From contig NC_087082.1 of the NCBI RefSeq assembly GCF_026151205.1, positions 4,443,408 to 4,507,407 of the forward strand: DNA of 64,000 nucleotides. Reading direction: 5' to 3'. Source of the stretch: Bolinopsis microptera (Eukaryota; Ctenophora; Tentaculata; Lobata; Bolinopsidae). This document shows positions 1-10,687 of this stretch, piece by piece. A program made the position numbers and the translations under genes. The notes beneath the pieces are model-generated. The model saw nothing but the letters and a program-made list of their open reading frames with translations, had not been told where the DNA came from and did no database searches. Each line of letters begins with the position of its first letter. Position 1 is the first letter of the stretch.

Positions 1-432
1 TTTGATTCCGTACGTTCATGATCCGTTATTATGCATTCACCTTCAGGCGGTGTCGACGGATCATGCGAAAAGGGTTTTTGACAGGCTGTGCCCTTACCAT
101 AATTAAACTGAACCATTGCCTGATACGATGTAAACAAGAGTGTTGGATAGGTGAGCCGCGCAAGCGCTCGCGCATTTGTGTCGCTCTGACAAATAGCACT
201 TGAATAATTTAGCTACCAAGACGTAAATCGCGCGTTACGTAAAGTATTATTTTTCCCTTCGGATAAAGTGAACGTTACACCCGCGTGTAACCTGCTTTAA
301 TGTTTTGTGTGCATGTGTGGTGGAGTGAGTGTATAATGTAATGATTGAATGAATCTTTTTTCTTTGTGGTGCATATATGATGTGAGTGACAGGTGTAAAA
401 TCTAAAATATATAAATATAAATGGGGGTCTTT
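1..432. other. No gene recognised
   Basis: AT-rich sequence beyond the 3' end of the neighbouring LINE. One short plus-strand frame (18-203) has no recognisable domain or repeat partner in the window. No RNA gene or regulatory site could be supported. Confidence 0.5.
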
Positions 433-2712
433 TCATAGGAAAGTGTTGAAGTTTAAGTCCTGCCAGTTAATATTGTCAGGTTGGTGTTGAGCCTTCATGA
501 TAGAAAGCTTCAATCGGGATTTAATTGAACCTAGTGAACCTATTTTACCACGTGCATTTGACTGCTCAAGAAACCTATTCCATAAATTTGCCCCTTTATA
601 TGCGAAATTGTGAGATGAGTGTGGTGTCACAAATCTGTCATCTCTGAGCTCAGACTTCTTAAAGAGAGAATACATGGATATGGGCTGATGACTCTTCACT
701 ATCTTCATTGTTTCAGTAATGCATCTGTATCTATATATGTTATGTACTGTCATTAGTTCCTTAGATTGGAAAATAGGTTTTGTTGATTCTCTAGAGTGGA
801 ATTCTGCCCCAAGTATTTGGCAGCGATGTGGCCTTGCTTGTTTATCACCAGTCTTCCTCAAGCTGATACATATAGAACACGGTTTAATGTGAGGTATAGT
901 TGATTCATTTGATATTTGACCTTTCTTGTTTATACTGCACTGGATTGGCCTGCTACGAGAACAAGTTTTAAACTTGTCGCTAAATGCTTCCGAGTCCCCA
1001 AATAAGATTCGGACACATTTCTTCTGTGCAAGGAATAGTGGTGAAAGCTTATTAATTGATACACCACCCCATACAGTTATACCGTATCCTAGATGAGATT
1101 CAAAAAGAGTGTGGTATATCTGTTTGTACAGCTGGCTGGGGAGGGAGTTTTTTATTCGATAAATACGGCCACATATGCTGTTTAATTTCTTAGTTAGTTT
1201 CTCGATATGAGGTGTCCAACTCAGTTTGTCATCAATAATTACACCTAGAAATTTCGTTTCAGTAACCTGTTTGATCGGGATCCCATCAATTTCTAGATTC
1301 AAGTCATTTTCAGTATTATCAATGGTCTTACGTTTAGTAGGCGAGAAGTACATGTAACAAGATTTTTTAACATTAATGTGCAGTAGGTTATGGCGCATAT
1401 ATTGGCACACAGAGTCGAGAATTTCATTCGCTATTTTGTATGCTTGTTCCTTAGTTTCAGCAGCTACAAAGATGTTTGTGTCATCTGCAAATAGTACAAA
1501 TTTTCCTAATGTACTACATCTATAGATGTCATTTATATAGATAAGAAAAAGCAAGGGGCCCAAAACGGATCCTTGAGGTACGCCTAGTTTAACTGGGAGA
1601 GGCTCTGATTCTTCACCAAGTACACTAACATACTGGTATCTATTATTTAGATAGCTGGAGAGCAGCTTTAGTGCGTTTCCTCTAACTCCGTAATTACTAA
1701 GTTTCTTAAGTAGCATATCAAATGGTAAGGTATCAAATGCTTTAGAGAGATCGATAAATATTCCTAATACGTGGTTTTTATTATTCCGTTTTTCTTCGAC
1801 GTGATTTACGGAGTAGTTAAGAGCATGACTTGTCGAGTGGTTTTTTCTAAAGCCGAACTGATTTTCGAATATTATTCCTCGAGATAAGAAAAAGTTGTAT
1901 AATCTACTGTAAATAATTTTTTCAAATATTTTACCAAATACTGGTAATGTTGATACTGGCCTGTAATTCTCTAGTAATTCCTCATCTTCTTTTTTATATA
2001 TCGGGGTTATCTTACCCGTTTTCAGTTGATCAGGGAAGACACCTTCATTCATGCAGTTGTTATAAATTCTGGCAAGATGTTCTGATATAGTTTGACTACA
2101 CTGCTTCATTACATGTGCCGGTATGTCGCTAGCTTTACCGTTATTAAATTCACTTATAATTTGTATTATTTCAGAGCTTGTACATTCAGCAAGATAAATA
2201 CTTGACGGACAGGACTGTGGCAAGTAGTCAGTGAATGATTTAGCAATTATAGGATCTTCATCAATCCTCCTCTCATAGACCTCGTTCAGATTGGAGGCGA
2301 TTGACACAAAGTACTTGTTAAATTCATGAGCAATAACTCGTCGACAAATAACACGCTCATTGTTTATCATGAATGACGGTTTCATTTGCTTATTTTGCTT
2401 TCCTCGCACTTTATTAATTAACTGCCAGGTTTTTTTACTGTCACCCTGACACTCCTCAATTTTGTTGCACGTGTAGAGGCGTTGAGCTAGTCTTATTACG
2501 TGTTTAACTCTCCTACGTTTGTCAGTAAAATTAGCATGCTTTTCCCTGGCATCATTACAAGGATTGCAGTGACAGGCTTCCTTGATCTCACGACAAAGTT
2601 TACCTGGATTATGCAAACATTTTTCTCTCTTCGCTTTATGCCAGTGGTCGTGCAGCTCATGTTTTTTATTTATAGACGCGATCAATCCTCCTGTTATCCA
2701 CGGATTTGTCAT
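433..2712 (-). CDS. LINE reverse transcriptase (partial ORF2)
   Basis: A 759-codon frame, counted from the first ATG; the frame is open a further 31 codons upstream. It starts with the linker motif PWITGGL typical of Jockey/CR1-type elements. The reverse transcriptase fingers and palm follow: GFRKNHSTSHAL, then FIDLSKAFDTL with the first catalytic aspartate, GVPQGSVLGPLLFLIYINDI, and FADDTNIF with the catalytic Asp pair at about nt 1480-1490. The thumb-like segment TKFLGVIIDDKLSW and a tail ending in SHNFAYKGANLWNRFL close the protein. All core RT motifs are intact. The endonuclease is missing, so the copy cannot mobilise itself. The clade assignment is by motif style only; CR1, Jockey and related clades cannot be separated here. 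Confidence 0.9.
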   Translation of the reverse strand: MTNPWITGGLIASINKKHELHDHWHKAKREKCLHNPGKLCREIKEACHCNPCNDAREKHANFTDKRRRVKHVIRLAQRLYTCNKIEECQGDSKKTWQLINKVRGKQNKQMKPSFMINNERVICRRVIAHEFNKYFVSIASNLNEVYERRIDEDPIIAKSFTDYLPQSCPSSIYLAECTSSEIIQIISEFNNGKASDIPAHVMKQCSQTISEHLARIYNNCMNEGVFPDQLKTGKITPIYKKEDEELLENYRPVSTLPVFGKIFEKIIYSRLYNFFLSRGIIFENQFGFRKNHSTSHALNYSVNHVEEKRNNKNHVLGIFIDLSKAFDTLPFDMLLKKLSNYGVRGNALKLLSSYLNNRYQYVSVLGEESEPLPVKLGVPQGSVLGPLLFLIYINDIYRCSTLGKFVLFADDTNIFVAAETKEQAYKIANEILDSVCQYMRHNLLHINVKKSCYMYFSPTKRKTIDNTENDLNLEIDGIPIKQVTETKFLGVIIDDKLSWTPHIEKLTKKLNSICGRIYRIKNSLPSQLYKQIYHTLFESHLGYGITVWGGVSINKLSPLFLAQKKCVRILFGDSEAFSDKFKTCSRSRPIQCSINKKGQISNESTIPHIKPCSICISLRKTGDKQARPHRCQILGAEFHSRESTKPIFQSKELMTVHNIYRYRCITETMKIVKSHQPISMYSLFKKSELRDDRFVTPHSSHNFAYKGANLWNRFLEQSNARGKIGSLGSIKSRLKLSIMKAQHQPDNINWQDLNFNTFL

Positions 2713-2805
2713 TGGCGTTCTTTTGGAGACTTTAGGTTTACTGAGTTTACATGATTTGTCTAGATTCGTTTTGAATGTGTCGTGAAATTCAATAAAGTTT
2801 TTTGG
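433..2805 (-). mobile_element. 5'-truncated non-LTR retrotransposon (CR1/Jockey-like LINE)
   Basis: The reading frame runs from a stop at about 2806 down to 433 and covers the linker after the endonuclease, the reverse transcriptase and the C-terminal tail. The apurinic endonuclease domain expected upstream is absent: the frame stops at 2806 and the sequence changes to a perfect inverted repeat. 5' truncation is usual for LINEs copied by target-primed reverse transcription. The frame has no internal stop, so the insertion looks fairly young. No clear poly(A) tail or target duplication was found at the 3' side (below 433). Confidence 0.85.
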
Positions 2806-2821
2806 TTAACGACCAAAATTC

Positions 2822-2923
2822 CCTTAGAAATTTTTTTATTCGATTTTGAAAATCTTGGACCTCGTATTTTGACGATTTTTTCAGGTCCAAGATTTTCAAA
2901 ATCGAATAAAAAAATTTCTAAGG
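2822..2923. repeat. Perfect 41-bp inverted repeat with 20-nt loop
   Basis: Arm 2822-2862 is the exact reverse complement of 2883-2923, separated by 20 bases. It starts 16 bases beyond the stop that ends the truncated LINE frame. A transcript of either strand would fold into a long hairpin. It could be a remnant of a foldback element or a structure formed at LINE insertion. Confidence 0.9.
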
Positions 2924-3609
2924 CCTATCTCAAAATTCTGGCCCAACAATCTCTTCTAATTGGTCCTTGGAACATATCCTGAAAGTTTCAGGGTGATTGC
3001 TCAAAAAATGTAGGAGAAGATAGATTTTTAGACTCGATTTTCAGGGCGCGCGATTGAAAATCGCTCGCGCAATACAATTACACATAAGCGCTGACCTTTG
3101 ACTGGCAATATTTTCAGCTAGAAACAATATTTTTCCATGGGACCAAAAACAGCTGATAGATATCACTCCCCTCCATCAGAAACAACTACAAAGTCAATTT
3201 CGAGAGAATTTTGATGAAGACCCCCCCCGCCCCCTTAAAGCAATGAAACACCATTCAGTTATTGCTTAGTAACTATAAAAGCCCCATAGACAACATGTTG
3301 TGGTGCATACTAAAATAGTAAACAAGTAGCCAAATTGAATTGGCTACTTTTACTACTTAAGGGGTTTTTATAAAATTTTTATTGAATTTTTATATTGAAT
3401 TTTTATATTGAATTTTTATATTGAATTTTTATGTAGGGTCATTGCTATATTATGTGTATATTGTTCCACTTTTAACGAGGCTAATTTAATTAGGATATAT
3501 TATAGAAACTGTCGTCTCTCATAGATAAAATAACCAGAATTATAAAGCATTCAGATCACATTGATTTAGTAAATAGGGTGCACATTTGTCTGGCCCTCAA
3601 GCCTATGAA
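2924..3609. other. No gene; 13-bp tandem repeat at 3381-3432
   Basis: AT-rich non-coding sequence. Four copies of attgaatttttat start at 3381, 3394, 3407 and 3420. A short C-rich run lies at about 3221-3233. No exon or RNA gene is supported. Confidence 0.6.
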
Positions 3610-3711
3610 ATGGATGATGCTGATGATGCCTTGTTTGAAGATGATTTGGATGACATTTTGCTGACTGGTGTGGCTGACAGTATTAATATCCAGCCACCAC
3701 CTCATCCAACG
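3610..3711 (+). CDS. Candidate first coding exon, acidic (possible FANCM N-terminus)
   Basis: The ATG at 3610 opens 34 codons that end on a plausible donor, ACG followed by GTAATT, in phase 0. The peptide is strongly acidic and begins MDDADDALFEDDLDDILLTG. This resembles the [12 protein letters not shown] motifs inside the FANCM exons far downstream, and FANCM N-termini are often acidic before the ATPase domain. The link to FANCM is inference only: 28 kb of GPCR array separates this exon from the next FANCM exon, and no ATPase-lobe exon was found between. It may belong to another gene or be a chance frame. Confidence 0.3.
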
Positions 3712-3742
3712 GTAATTGATTGGTTATCAACAAACTAAACTC

Positions 3743-3985
3743 AAGGGTCGACCGAGTCCTCGGCCTCAGCCTCGGTTTTACCAAGGAATAGCTATTTTTC
3801 CTCGGCCTCGGTCAGGAGGACAATTCCTCAGTTTGCCTCAGCCTCGGTTAAAAATTAAGTTGCTATTCCTCGGCCTCAGCGAAATTGTCCCAGTTGCAAG
3901 GGTCGACTGAGTCCTCGATTTTTCCTCAGCCTCGGCCAACAAAATGAAACCTCAGTTGTCCTCGGCCTCGGTTTTATGGTCTCCT
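3743..3985. repeat. CCTCGGCCTCGG-type low-complexity repeat
   Basis: An irregular array of about 240 bp built on the hexamer cctcgg or cctcag. The longer phrase agggtcgaccgagtcctcg (near 3745) recurs nearly unchanged at about 3899. The frames through it give Pro/Arg-rich nonsense and are not genes. Confidence 0.8.
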
Positions 3986-4234
3986 AGCTCCCTATAATAA
4001 TATCTAGACACTTTTATTCTAGAGTTAAATGAACATTTCAATACTCAACTATAAAAAATATTTACGACTAAATATTCCCTGCGACACGGACCACGTCGTC
4101 ATAGTCGTTTTTCCGAATAAGTTTAATGATTTAAGTTGTGTGAAATTCAGGAAAAAGAATCCCTGATCAAATCTTAAATGATTTCTTCAACTCCGGTTGT
4201 TGTCCAAGTTCTGGAGGTCATCTGCCAGTGGTCA

Positions 4235-5247
4235 TCACTGTTGGCCTATCACATTCTTTTTAACTCGCTTCTGAAACAAAGTTCCTTATTTGCCTGCAAA
4301 AGACAGTTCTTATGAGAGGATTCAATGACAGACAGAAAAAATTGACATCCCAAATGCACACGAGCACGGGTAATAAAAGGAGCTTGGAAAACCTATGATT
4401 AAGTAGGTCACCCGTATGGCGATCATAACTGCATTTCCGATATTCATGATGAGAACAGCCTGAGAGCTCTTGCGGAGTGTCACAGTTGATTCCTCGTTGC
4501 TGAGGTTTCGCCCTGTCTTCTTCATCAGACAGGTAACCGTGAGTAGAGAACATCTAGTTCTCCTGCTGCTCCCAACGTGCAAATTTATTACAATGGAGGT
4601 TGGTGAATTATAATAAGATAAGCGTTCTCCTGGTTTACCTGAACAGCTGTACTCTGTAAATGTAAGAAGAAGTAAGAAGTGCTTTTTCCGGTATTCCAAG
4701 GTCACTGAATTGTATATCAGCATGACAACCTACGATTGAGACAGCAATGATCATCATGGACCCAAACTTTACCAGGACAGCTTGTAGAAGGGAAATTTAA
4801 CATTGATGAAAACTGCATATGGGATGAACGTCGTAAGGATCAGCGAGGAGAACACTCTATGAACCTGAATATTACCGTTTCTACTTGCTCTGCCACGGTG
4901 CTAGCACGAACAAGTGGGTTCACTTCTGGGAACCAGAATGCGGTATCCAATCTGTAGTGTTCGGTAGATGATGGTCAGGAAGTCTGAGATGGCCAACAGC
5001 ATGAGAGAACTCTGGTAGTTTTGTCGATTCCATCTTGGTGATAGTTGTAAAGGAAGGTAAGGGGTTCAGTACTGTAGAAATCAAGAATGCGAGGTTCATT
5101 GTGATACCAGAAAATAGTCCACAGGGCCACCAGTCAGCATCTGATGGTTATCACAAAGTCCATGAAGTTCGGTAATAAGCCTACCAGTTCTGTTATATTG
5201 AGGTCTCCGTTCAAATATCGATTATGTTTTAGCTTTCCTAGGATCAT
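4235..5247 (-). pseudogene. GPCR array copy 1, class A GPCR, multiply frameshifted
   Basis: Aligns by eye over its whole length with the intact GPCR copies downstream: the TM6-TM7 block, SNEESTVTLRKSSQAVLIMN and the N-terminal MILRKA region are recognisable but fall in different frames. The lesions are mostly one- to few-base insertions and deletions with few substitutions, the opposite of neutral decay. It may be a real gene in a poorly polished stretch of assembly. The flanking sequence (3986-4234) is also homologous to the array unit. Confidence 0.75.
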
Positions 5248-6278
5248 AATGTAGTTCCCAATCAGCGTGGCTTTCTCCATAAACGAGTTTTTCTTAGAAC
5301 GTACTTTCTTTTGCTGGAAGATAATCAAATTGGTGGGGTAACGGCTCATACATATTTATATTACCATGAACCGCTGCCAGAAACGACACGGACACAGTAA
5401 TTATGGCTGTTACTTAGTCATCGCGAGCTTACCATCATTACTTTCGGCTATAAATCTGTCGTTTAAAACTACACCTGTCCTCGTTTTTAGTATTATTATA
5501 TAGTCAATTGCTGCTTTTTTATGTACTAATCGTTTGTTTTAAAATATTATAATTTATAAAAGAGGTTATTATAAGTGTAAAGGGTTAGATTATTGGAAGG
5601 ACTAATTATGTTTAGATGCGACCTTATTTTGTCTTATTATTTTGGGTCATCGATCAGCAAAGTCGAATACCAGTACCACCTTGCTTGCCAGGGTCTCAGT
5701 CAAGATGACTCAGTGGTAGATTCAGCTGTGAGCAGCTCTATGCATTCAAATTTTCAGTTAATAATTGAATCATGATACATCGTCTAACCTAGTAATGAAC
5801 ATTTTCAAGAAATACAATTATCGGGTCTCAGTTGCATTAAAGAGTCTAGATTAAAATTCATCTCATTCTGTCAAAATGGTCCCTGACAATAATAAGTTGG
5901 ATGGTCTTCATGTTCAATGGCGCGGTTTTAAACAAGATTGTCGCCTAATCAAGCAGGTTCAGATTTCTTTCAACTTCAAGACCTTTATAAAAGGCCCATT
6001 CCAAATCAGTTTTTGGTCAACGACTTGACAAATAACGAGTCTCCTAGCTTATAATATTTATACACATATATTACAGTTAAATGAAAATTTCAAAACAACT
6101 AAAAAAAACTATTTTACGGACTAAATATTCCTTGGCGACAGACACGGTCGTGAATAGTCGTTTTCCGAAAAATGTTTAATGATTTAAGTTGTGAGAAATT
6201 CGGAAAAGCATCCCTGATCAAACTTAAATGTTTTCTTCAACTCCGGTTGTTGTCCAATTATCTGAGGTCTGCGTGTCA
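5248..6278. other. GPCR-unit spacer (upstream of copy 1, downstream of copy 2)
   Basis: Homologous to the other unit spacers and again rich in small indels. It contains the upstream block with the degraded 82-codon frame (from about 5610) and, near 5950-6002, a remnant of about 50 bp of the LINE tail found in full at 8023-8607. No independent gene. Confidence 0.7.
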
Positions 6279-7297
6279 TCACTGTTGGCTATCACATTCT
6301 ATTTACTCGCTTCGAACAAAGTTCCTTATTTGTTGACAAAGGACCAGATTCTTATGAGAGGATTCAATTGCAGACAGGAAAATAGGGACATCCCAATGGC
6401 ACCGAGCACGGTTATAAAAGGAGCTTGGAAACCTATGATATAGTAGGTCACCCGAATTGGCGATCATAAAACAGCCATTTCCGATATTCATTATGAGAAC
6501 AGCCAGAGAGCTCTTGCGGAGTGTTTCACAGTTGATTCCTCGTTTGATGGTTCGCACTTTCTTCTTCATCAGACAGTTAACCGTGAGTAGAGAACTCAGT
6601 ACTACCTGTGCTTCAAACGTGCATTTTAATACAATGTGGTTGGTGAATATAGATAAGATAAGCGTTCCTGGTTTACCTATAACTAGCTGTACTCTGTAAA
6701 ATGTAAGAAGAAGTAAGAAGTGCTTTTTCCCGGTATTCCAACGGTCATGAATTAGTATATCAGCATGACACTAACGATAGAGACAGCAATGTCATCATTG
6801 ACATACTTTTACCAGACAGCTTGTTGAGGGGAAATTTAACATTGGATGAACCTGCTATCGGAGGGGGGGATGAACGTCGTAAGTGAATCAGCGAGGAGTA
6901 CACTATGAACCTGAATATTACCGTTTCTATGCTTGCTCTGCCCACGGTGCTAGCACGACAAGTGGGTTACACTTCTGGGAACAGAAAGCGGGTATCCAAT
7001 ATGTTGTGGTCGGGTAGATGTTGTCAGGAAGTCTGAGTTGGCCAACAGCATAGAATGAGAACTCTGGTAGTTTTGTGCTTCCATCTTGGTGATTGTTGAA
7101 AAGGAAGGGTAAGGGGGCTTCAGTACTGTAGAAATCAAGAATGCGTAGGATCATTCGTGATAACCAAGAAAATGTCCCAGCACAGTCAGATTGATGGTTC
7201 ATCACCAAAGTCCATGGAAAGTTCACGGTATAGTCCTACCCAGTTCTGTTATATTGAGGTCTCGTCATAATCGATATGTTAGCTTTCTCAGGATCAT
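6279..7297 (-). pseudogene. GPCR array copy 2, multiply frameshifted
   Basis: Same family as copy 1 and the intact copies. Recognisable pieces lie at 6303-6569 (TM6-TM7 and tail), 6760-6945 (TM3-TM4) and 6927-7226 (N-terminus to TM2), in different frames. At least ten single-base indels separate it from the array consensus, with few substitutions. Either a pseudogene or an error-rich consensus. Confidence 0.75.
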
Positions 7298-8022
7298 AAT
7301 TGTAGTTCCAATCGCGTGGCTTCTACAAACGTGTTTTCTTAGAACGTACTTTCTTAATTATTTAGCTGGACGAAATACATTGGTGGTAACGGCTCATTAT
7401 AAAATTTTATTACCAACCGCTGCCATAACGAGACAGTAATTATGGCTGTTCTTAGTCATCACGAGCAACATCATTACTTTCCTGGCTATAATCTGTCGTT
7501 TAACAACTACACCTGCCCTCGTTTATAGTATAGTCATTGCTGCTTTTTATTTACTTATCAATTTCTTATATTATAATTTATAAGAGGTTATTATAAGTTG
7601 TGAAGGGTTAGGAGGACTAAATTATGTTAGATGTGACCATTTTTTGTCTTATTATTTTGGGTCATCGATCAGCAAGTCGAATACCAGTACCACCTGCTTG
7701 CCAGGGTCTCAGTCAAGAAGTCTCAGTGGTAGATTCAGCTGTGATCAGCTCTTGCATGCAAATTTTCAGTCAATCAATAATCATTAATCATGAAACATCG
7801 TCGAACCAAGAAATGAACAATATCAAGAAAAAACAATATCTTTTCTCAGTAGCATTAAAGAGTCTAGATTAAAATTCATATCATTCTGTCCAAAATGGTC
7901 CCTGACAATAATAGTTGTGATGGTCTTCAAGTTCAATGGCGCCGGTTTTAAACAAAAATTGTCGTTAAATGTGACCTACCTATGTGATCTATGTTGAGTT
8001 TCGTCAAGACTTGACGGGGCCA
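7298..8022. other. GPCR-unit spacer with conserved upstream block
   Basis: Holds the block conserved 5' of the array GPCRs, including an 82-codon plus-strand frame at 7624-7872 whose first residues (MLDVTIFCLIILGHRSAS) look like a weak signal peptide. The frame is open in several copies and broken in others, so it is more likely 5' flank than a gene. Confidence 0.6.
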
Positions 8023-8607
8023 TCACATCTTCTGACCACCCCATAGCGAAGTAGAGTCTCGCTCGTTGCACCAGCACAGCAGAGAGTTCGTATTTGGAGG
8101 AGTATATCCCCTGATCGGCGGCTTATCAGGGAGAGACAGCATGAACTTTGTGAGCTTATCTTTGAAGTGCTCTAGATCTTGAATGACATTCAGATGGTAG
8201 GGGATTGCATTCCACAATTTAGGTCCCTGGACTGCAAATGAGTTGTCAAACAAGGTGAGGTTTGCTGTTGAACTGGTTCTACGTTTTGATGGAATTACTG
8301 CAAGGTTTCCAAGCCTTGGGCGTGAAACAAATAGAACGTTCAGATCATTGCTGGTCTTTCCGTGGAGGATTTTCCACATATGGAGAATGATGAATCGCTC
8401 CTGCCTTCGTTGAAGAGACATCAGAGATAGATAGACCAGGCGATCCCAGTAGTGGAGATCGCGCATTCGTGATATTCTGGCGGTGAATGCTTTCTGTACA
8501 CTCTCCAGTTCTTGGATATCGCTGATTTTTGAGGGATGCCATAATGGACAGCAATAATCAAGCAGGTTCAGATTTCTTTCAACTTCAAGACCTTTATAAA
8601 AACCCAT
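8023..8607 (-). pseudogene. LINE reverse transcriptase C-terminal tail fragment
   Basis: A 194-codon open frame matching only the tail after the RT catalytic domain of LINE-type elements: YCCPLWHPSKISDIQELESV, then YWDRLVYLSLMSLQRRQERF, then GPKLWNAIPYHLN. The catalytic palm is absent, so this is a dead fragment although its frame is open. It is part of the ancestral GPCR repeat unit: the bases coding GFYKGLEVERNLNLL (8540-8607) persist in the other spacers where the rest has been deleted. Confidence 0.85.
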
Positions 8608-8879
8608 TCCAAATCAGTTTTTGGCAACGACCTTGACAAATACGAGTCTCCTAGCTTATAATATATTACACTTATATTAGAGTTAAATGAACATTTCAAA
8701 ACAATTATAAAAACTATTTACGACTAAATATTCCCTGGCGACGACCACGGTCGTGATAGTCGTTTTCCGAAAAAATGTTTAATGATTTAAGTTGTGAGAA
8801 ATTCAGGAAGCATCCCTGATCAAACTTAAATGTTTCTTCAACTCCGGTTGTTGTCCAATATCTGAGGTCTGCAGTGTCA
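8608..8879. other. GPCR-unit 3' flank
   Basis: Conserved 3' flank found beyond every array GPCR stop codon (minus-strand sense). It contains the imperfect palindrome gacgaccacggtcgtgatag. No coding potential. Confidence 0.65.
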
Positions 8880-9693
8880 TCACTGTTGGCCTATCACATT
8901 CTTTTTAACTCGCTTCGAAACAAAGTTCCTTATTTGCTGACAAAGACAGATTCTTATGAGAGGATTCAATGCAGACAGAAAAATTGACATCCCAAATGCA
9001 CCGAGCACGGTTATAAAAGGAGCTTGGAACCTATGATATAAGTAGGTCACCCGAATGGCGATCATAACAGCATTTCCGATATTCATGATGAGAACAGCCT
9101 GAGAACTCTTGCGGAGTGTCACAGTTGATTCCTCGTTGCTGGTTCGCCCTTTCTTCTTCATCAGACAGTTAACCGTGAGTAGAGAACTTAGTACTCCTGC
9201 TGCTCCCAACGTGCAACTTATAACAATGAGGATGGTGAATATAATAAGATAAGCGTATGGAGATGCATATGGAGATGAACGTCGTAAGGATCAGCGAGGA
9301 GAACACTACGAACCTGAATATTACCGTTTCTACTTGCTCTGCCACGGTGCTAGCACGAACAAGTGGGTACACTTCTGGGAACAGAAAGCGGTATCCAATC
9401 TGTAGTGGTCGGTAGATGTTGGTCAGGAAGTCTGAGATGGCCAACAGCATGAAGAGAACTCTGGTAGTTTTGAGCCTTCCATCTTGGTGATAGTTGAAGA
9501 GGAAGGTAAGGGGGTTCAGTACTGTAGAAATCAAGAATGCAAGGATCATTGTGATACCGAGAAGATAGTCACCGGCAGAGTCAGCATCTGATGGTTCATC
9601 ACCAAAGTTCATGAAGTTCGGTATAAGTCCTTCCAGTTCTGTTACATTGAGGTCTCCATCAATAATCGATATGTTAGCTTTCCTCAGGATCAT
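8880..9693 (-). pseudogene. GPCR array copy 3, internally deleted
   Basis: The 5' half (9693 down to about 9270) codes the N-terminus through TM3, and the 3' part (9209-8880) codes the loop after TM5 through TM7. About 190 bp coding TM4, extracellular loop 2 and TM5 is missing at about 9255, where gcgt is joined to atggagatgcatatgg. The two parts are in different frames. A seven-helix receptor cannot be made. The deleted interval is exactly the segment that varies most among the intact copies. Confidence 0.85.
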
Positions 9694-10687
9694 AATATAG
9701 TTCCCAATCAGCGTGGCTTTCTCCAAACGAGTTTTTCTTAGAACGTACTTTCTTTAGCTGGAAGAAATACATTGGTGGTAACGGCTCATACAAATTTTAT
9801 TACCAACCGCTGCCATAGCGACATAGTAATTATGGCTGTTCTTAGTCATCACGAGCAACATCATTACTTTCCTGGCTATAATCTGTCGTTTAACAACTAC
9901 ACCTGCCCTCGTTTATAGTATAGACATTGCTGCTTTTTATTTACTTATCATTTGCTTATATTATAATTTATAAGAGGTTATTATAAGTTGTGAAGGGTTA
10001 GGTAGTGGAGGACTAAATTATGTTAGATGTGACCATATTTTGTCTTATTATTTTGGGTCATCGATCAGCAAGTCGAATACCAGTACCACCTGCTTGCCAG
10101 GGTCTCAGTCAAGATGACTCAGTGGTAGATTCAGCTGTGAGCAGCTCTTGCATTCAAATTTTCAGTTTATCAATAATCATTAATCATGAAACATCGTCGA
10201 ACCAAGAAATGAACAATATCAAGAAAAAACAATATCTTTTCTCAGTAGCATTAAAGAGTCTAGATTAAAATTCATCTCATTCTGTCCAAAATGGTCCCTG
10301 ACAATAATAGTTGTGATGGTCTTCATGTTCAATGGCGCCGGTTTTAAACAAAAATTCTCGCCAAATCAAGCAGGTTCAGATTTCTTTCAACTTCAAGACC
10401 TTTATAAAAACCCATTCCAAATCAGTTTTTGGCAACGACCTTGATAAATACGAGTCTCCTAGCTTATAATATATTACACTTATATTACAGTTGTATGAAC
10501 ATTTCAAAACAACTATTAAAACTATTTACGACTAAATATTTCTTGGCGACGACCACGGTCGTGATAGTCGTTTTCCGAAAAAATGTTTAATGATTTAAGT
10601 TGTGAGAAATTCAGGAAGCATCCCTGATCAAACTTAAATGTTTCTTCAACTCCGGTTGTTGTCCAATATCTGAGTTCTGCAGTGTCA
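9694..10687. other. GPCR-unit spacer
   Basis: Contains the conserved upstream block of copy 3, an 82-codon plus-strand frame (10020-10268), the LINE-tail remnant of about 50 bp near 10368-10412, and the 3' flank of copy 4. A TATAAAT-like element on the minus strand sits near 9970. No independent gene is supported. Confidence 0.6.

Noticed and set aside
2500..2982. Plus-strand frames overlapping the LINE and hairpin
   Set aside because: Antisense shadows of the reverse transcriptase frame and of the inverted repeat; no features of their own.
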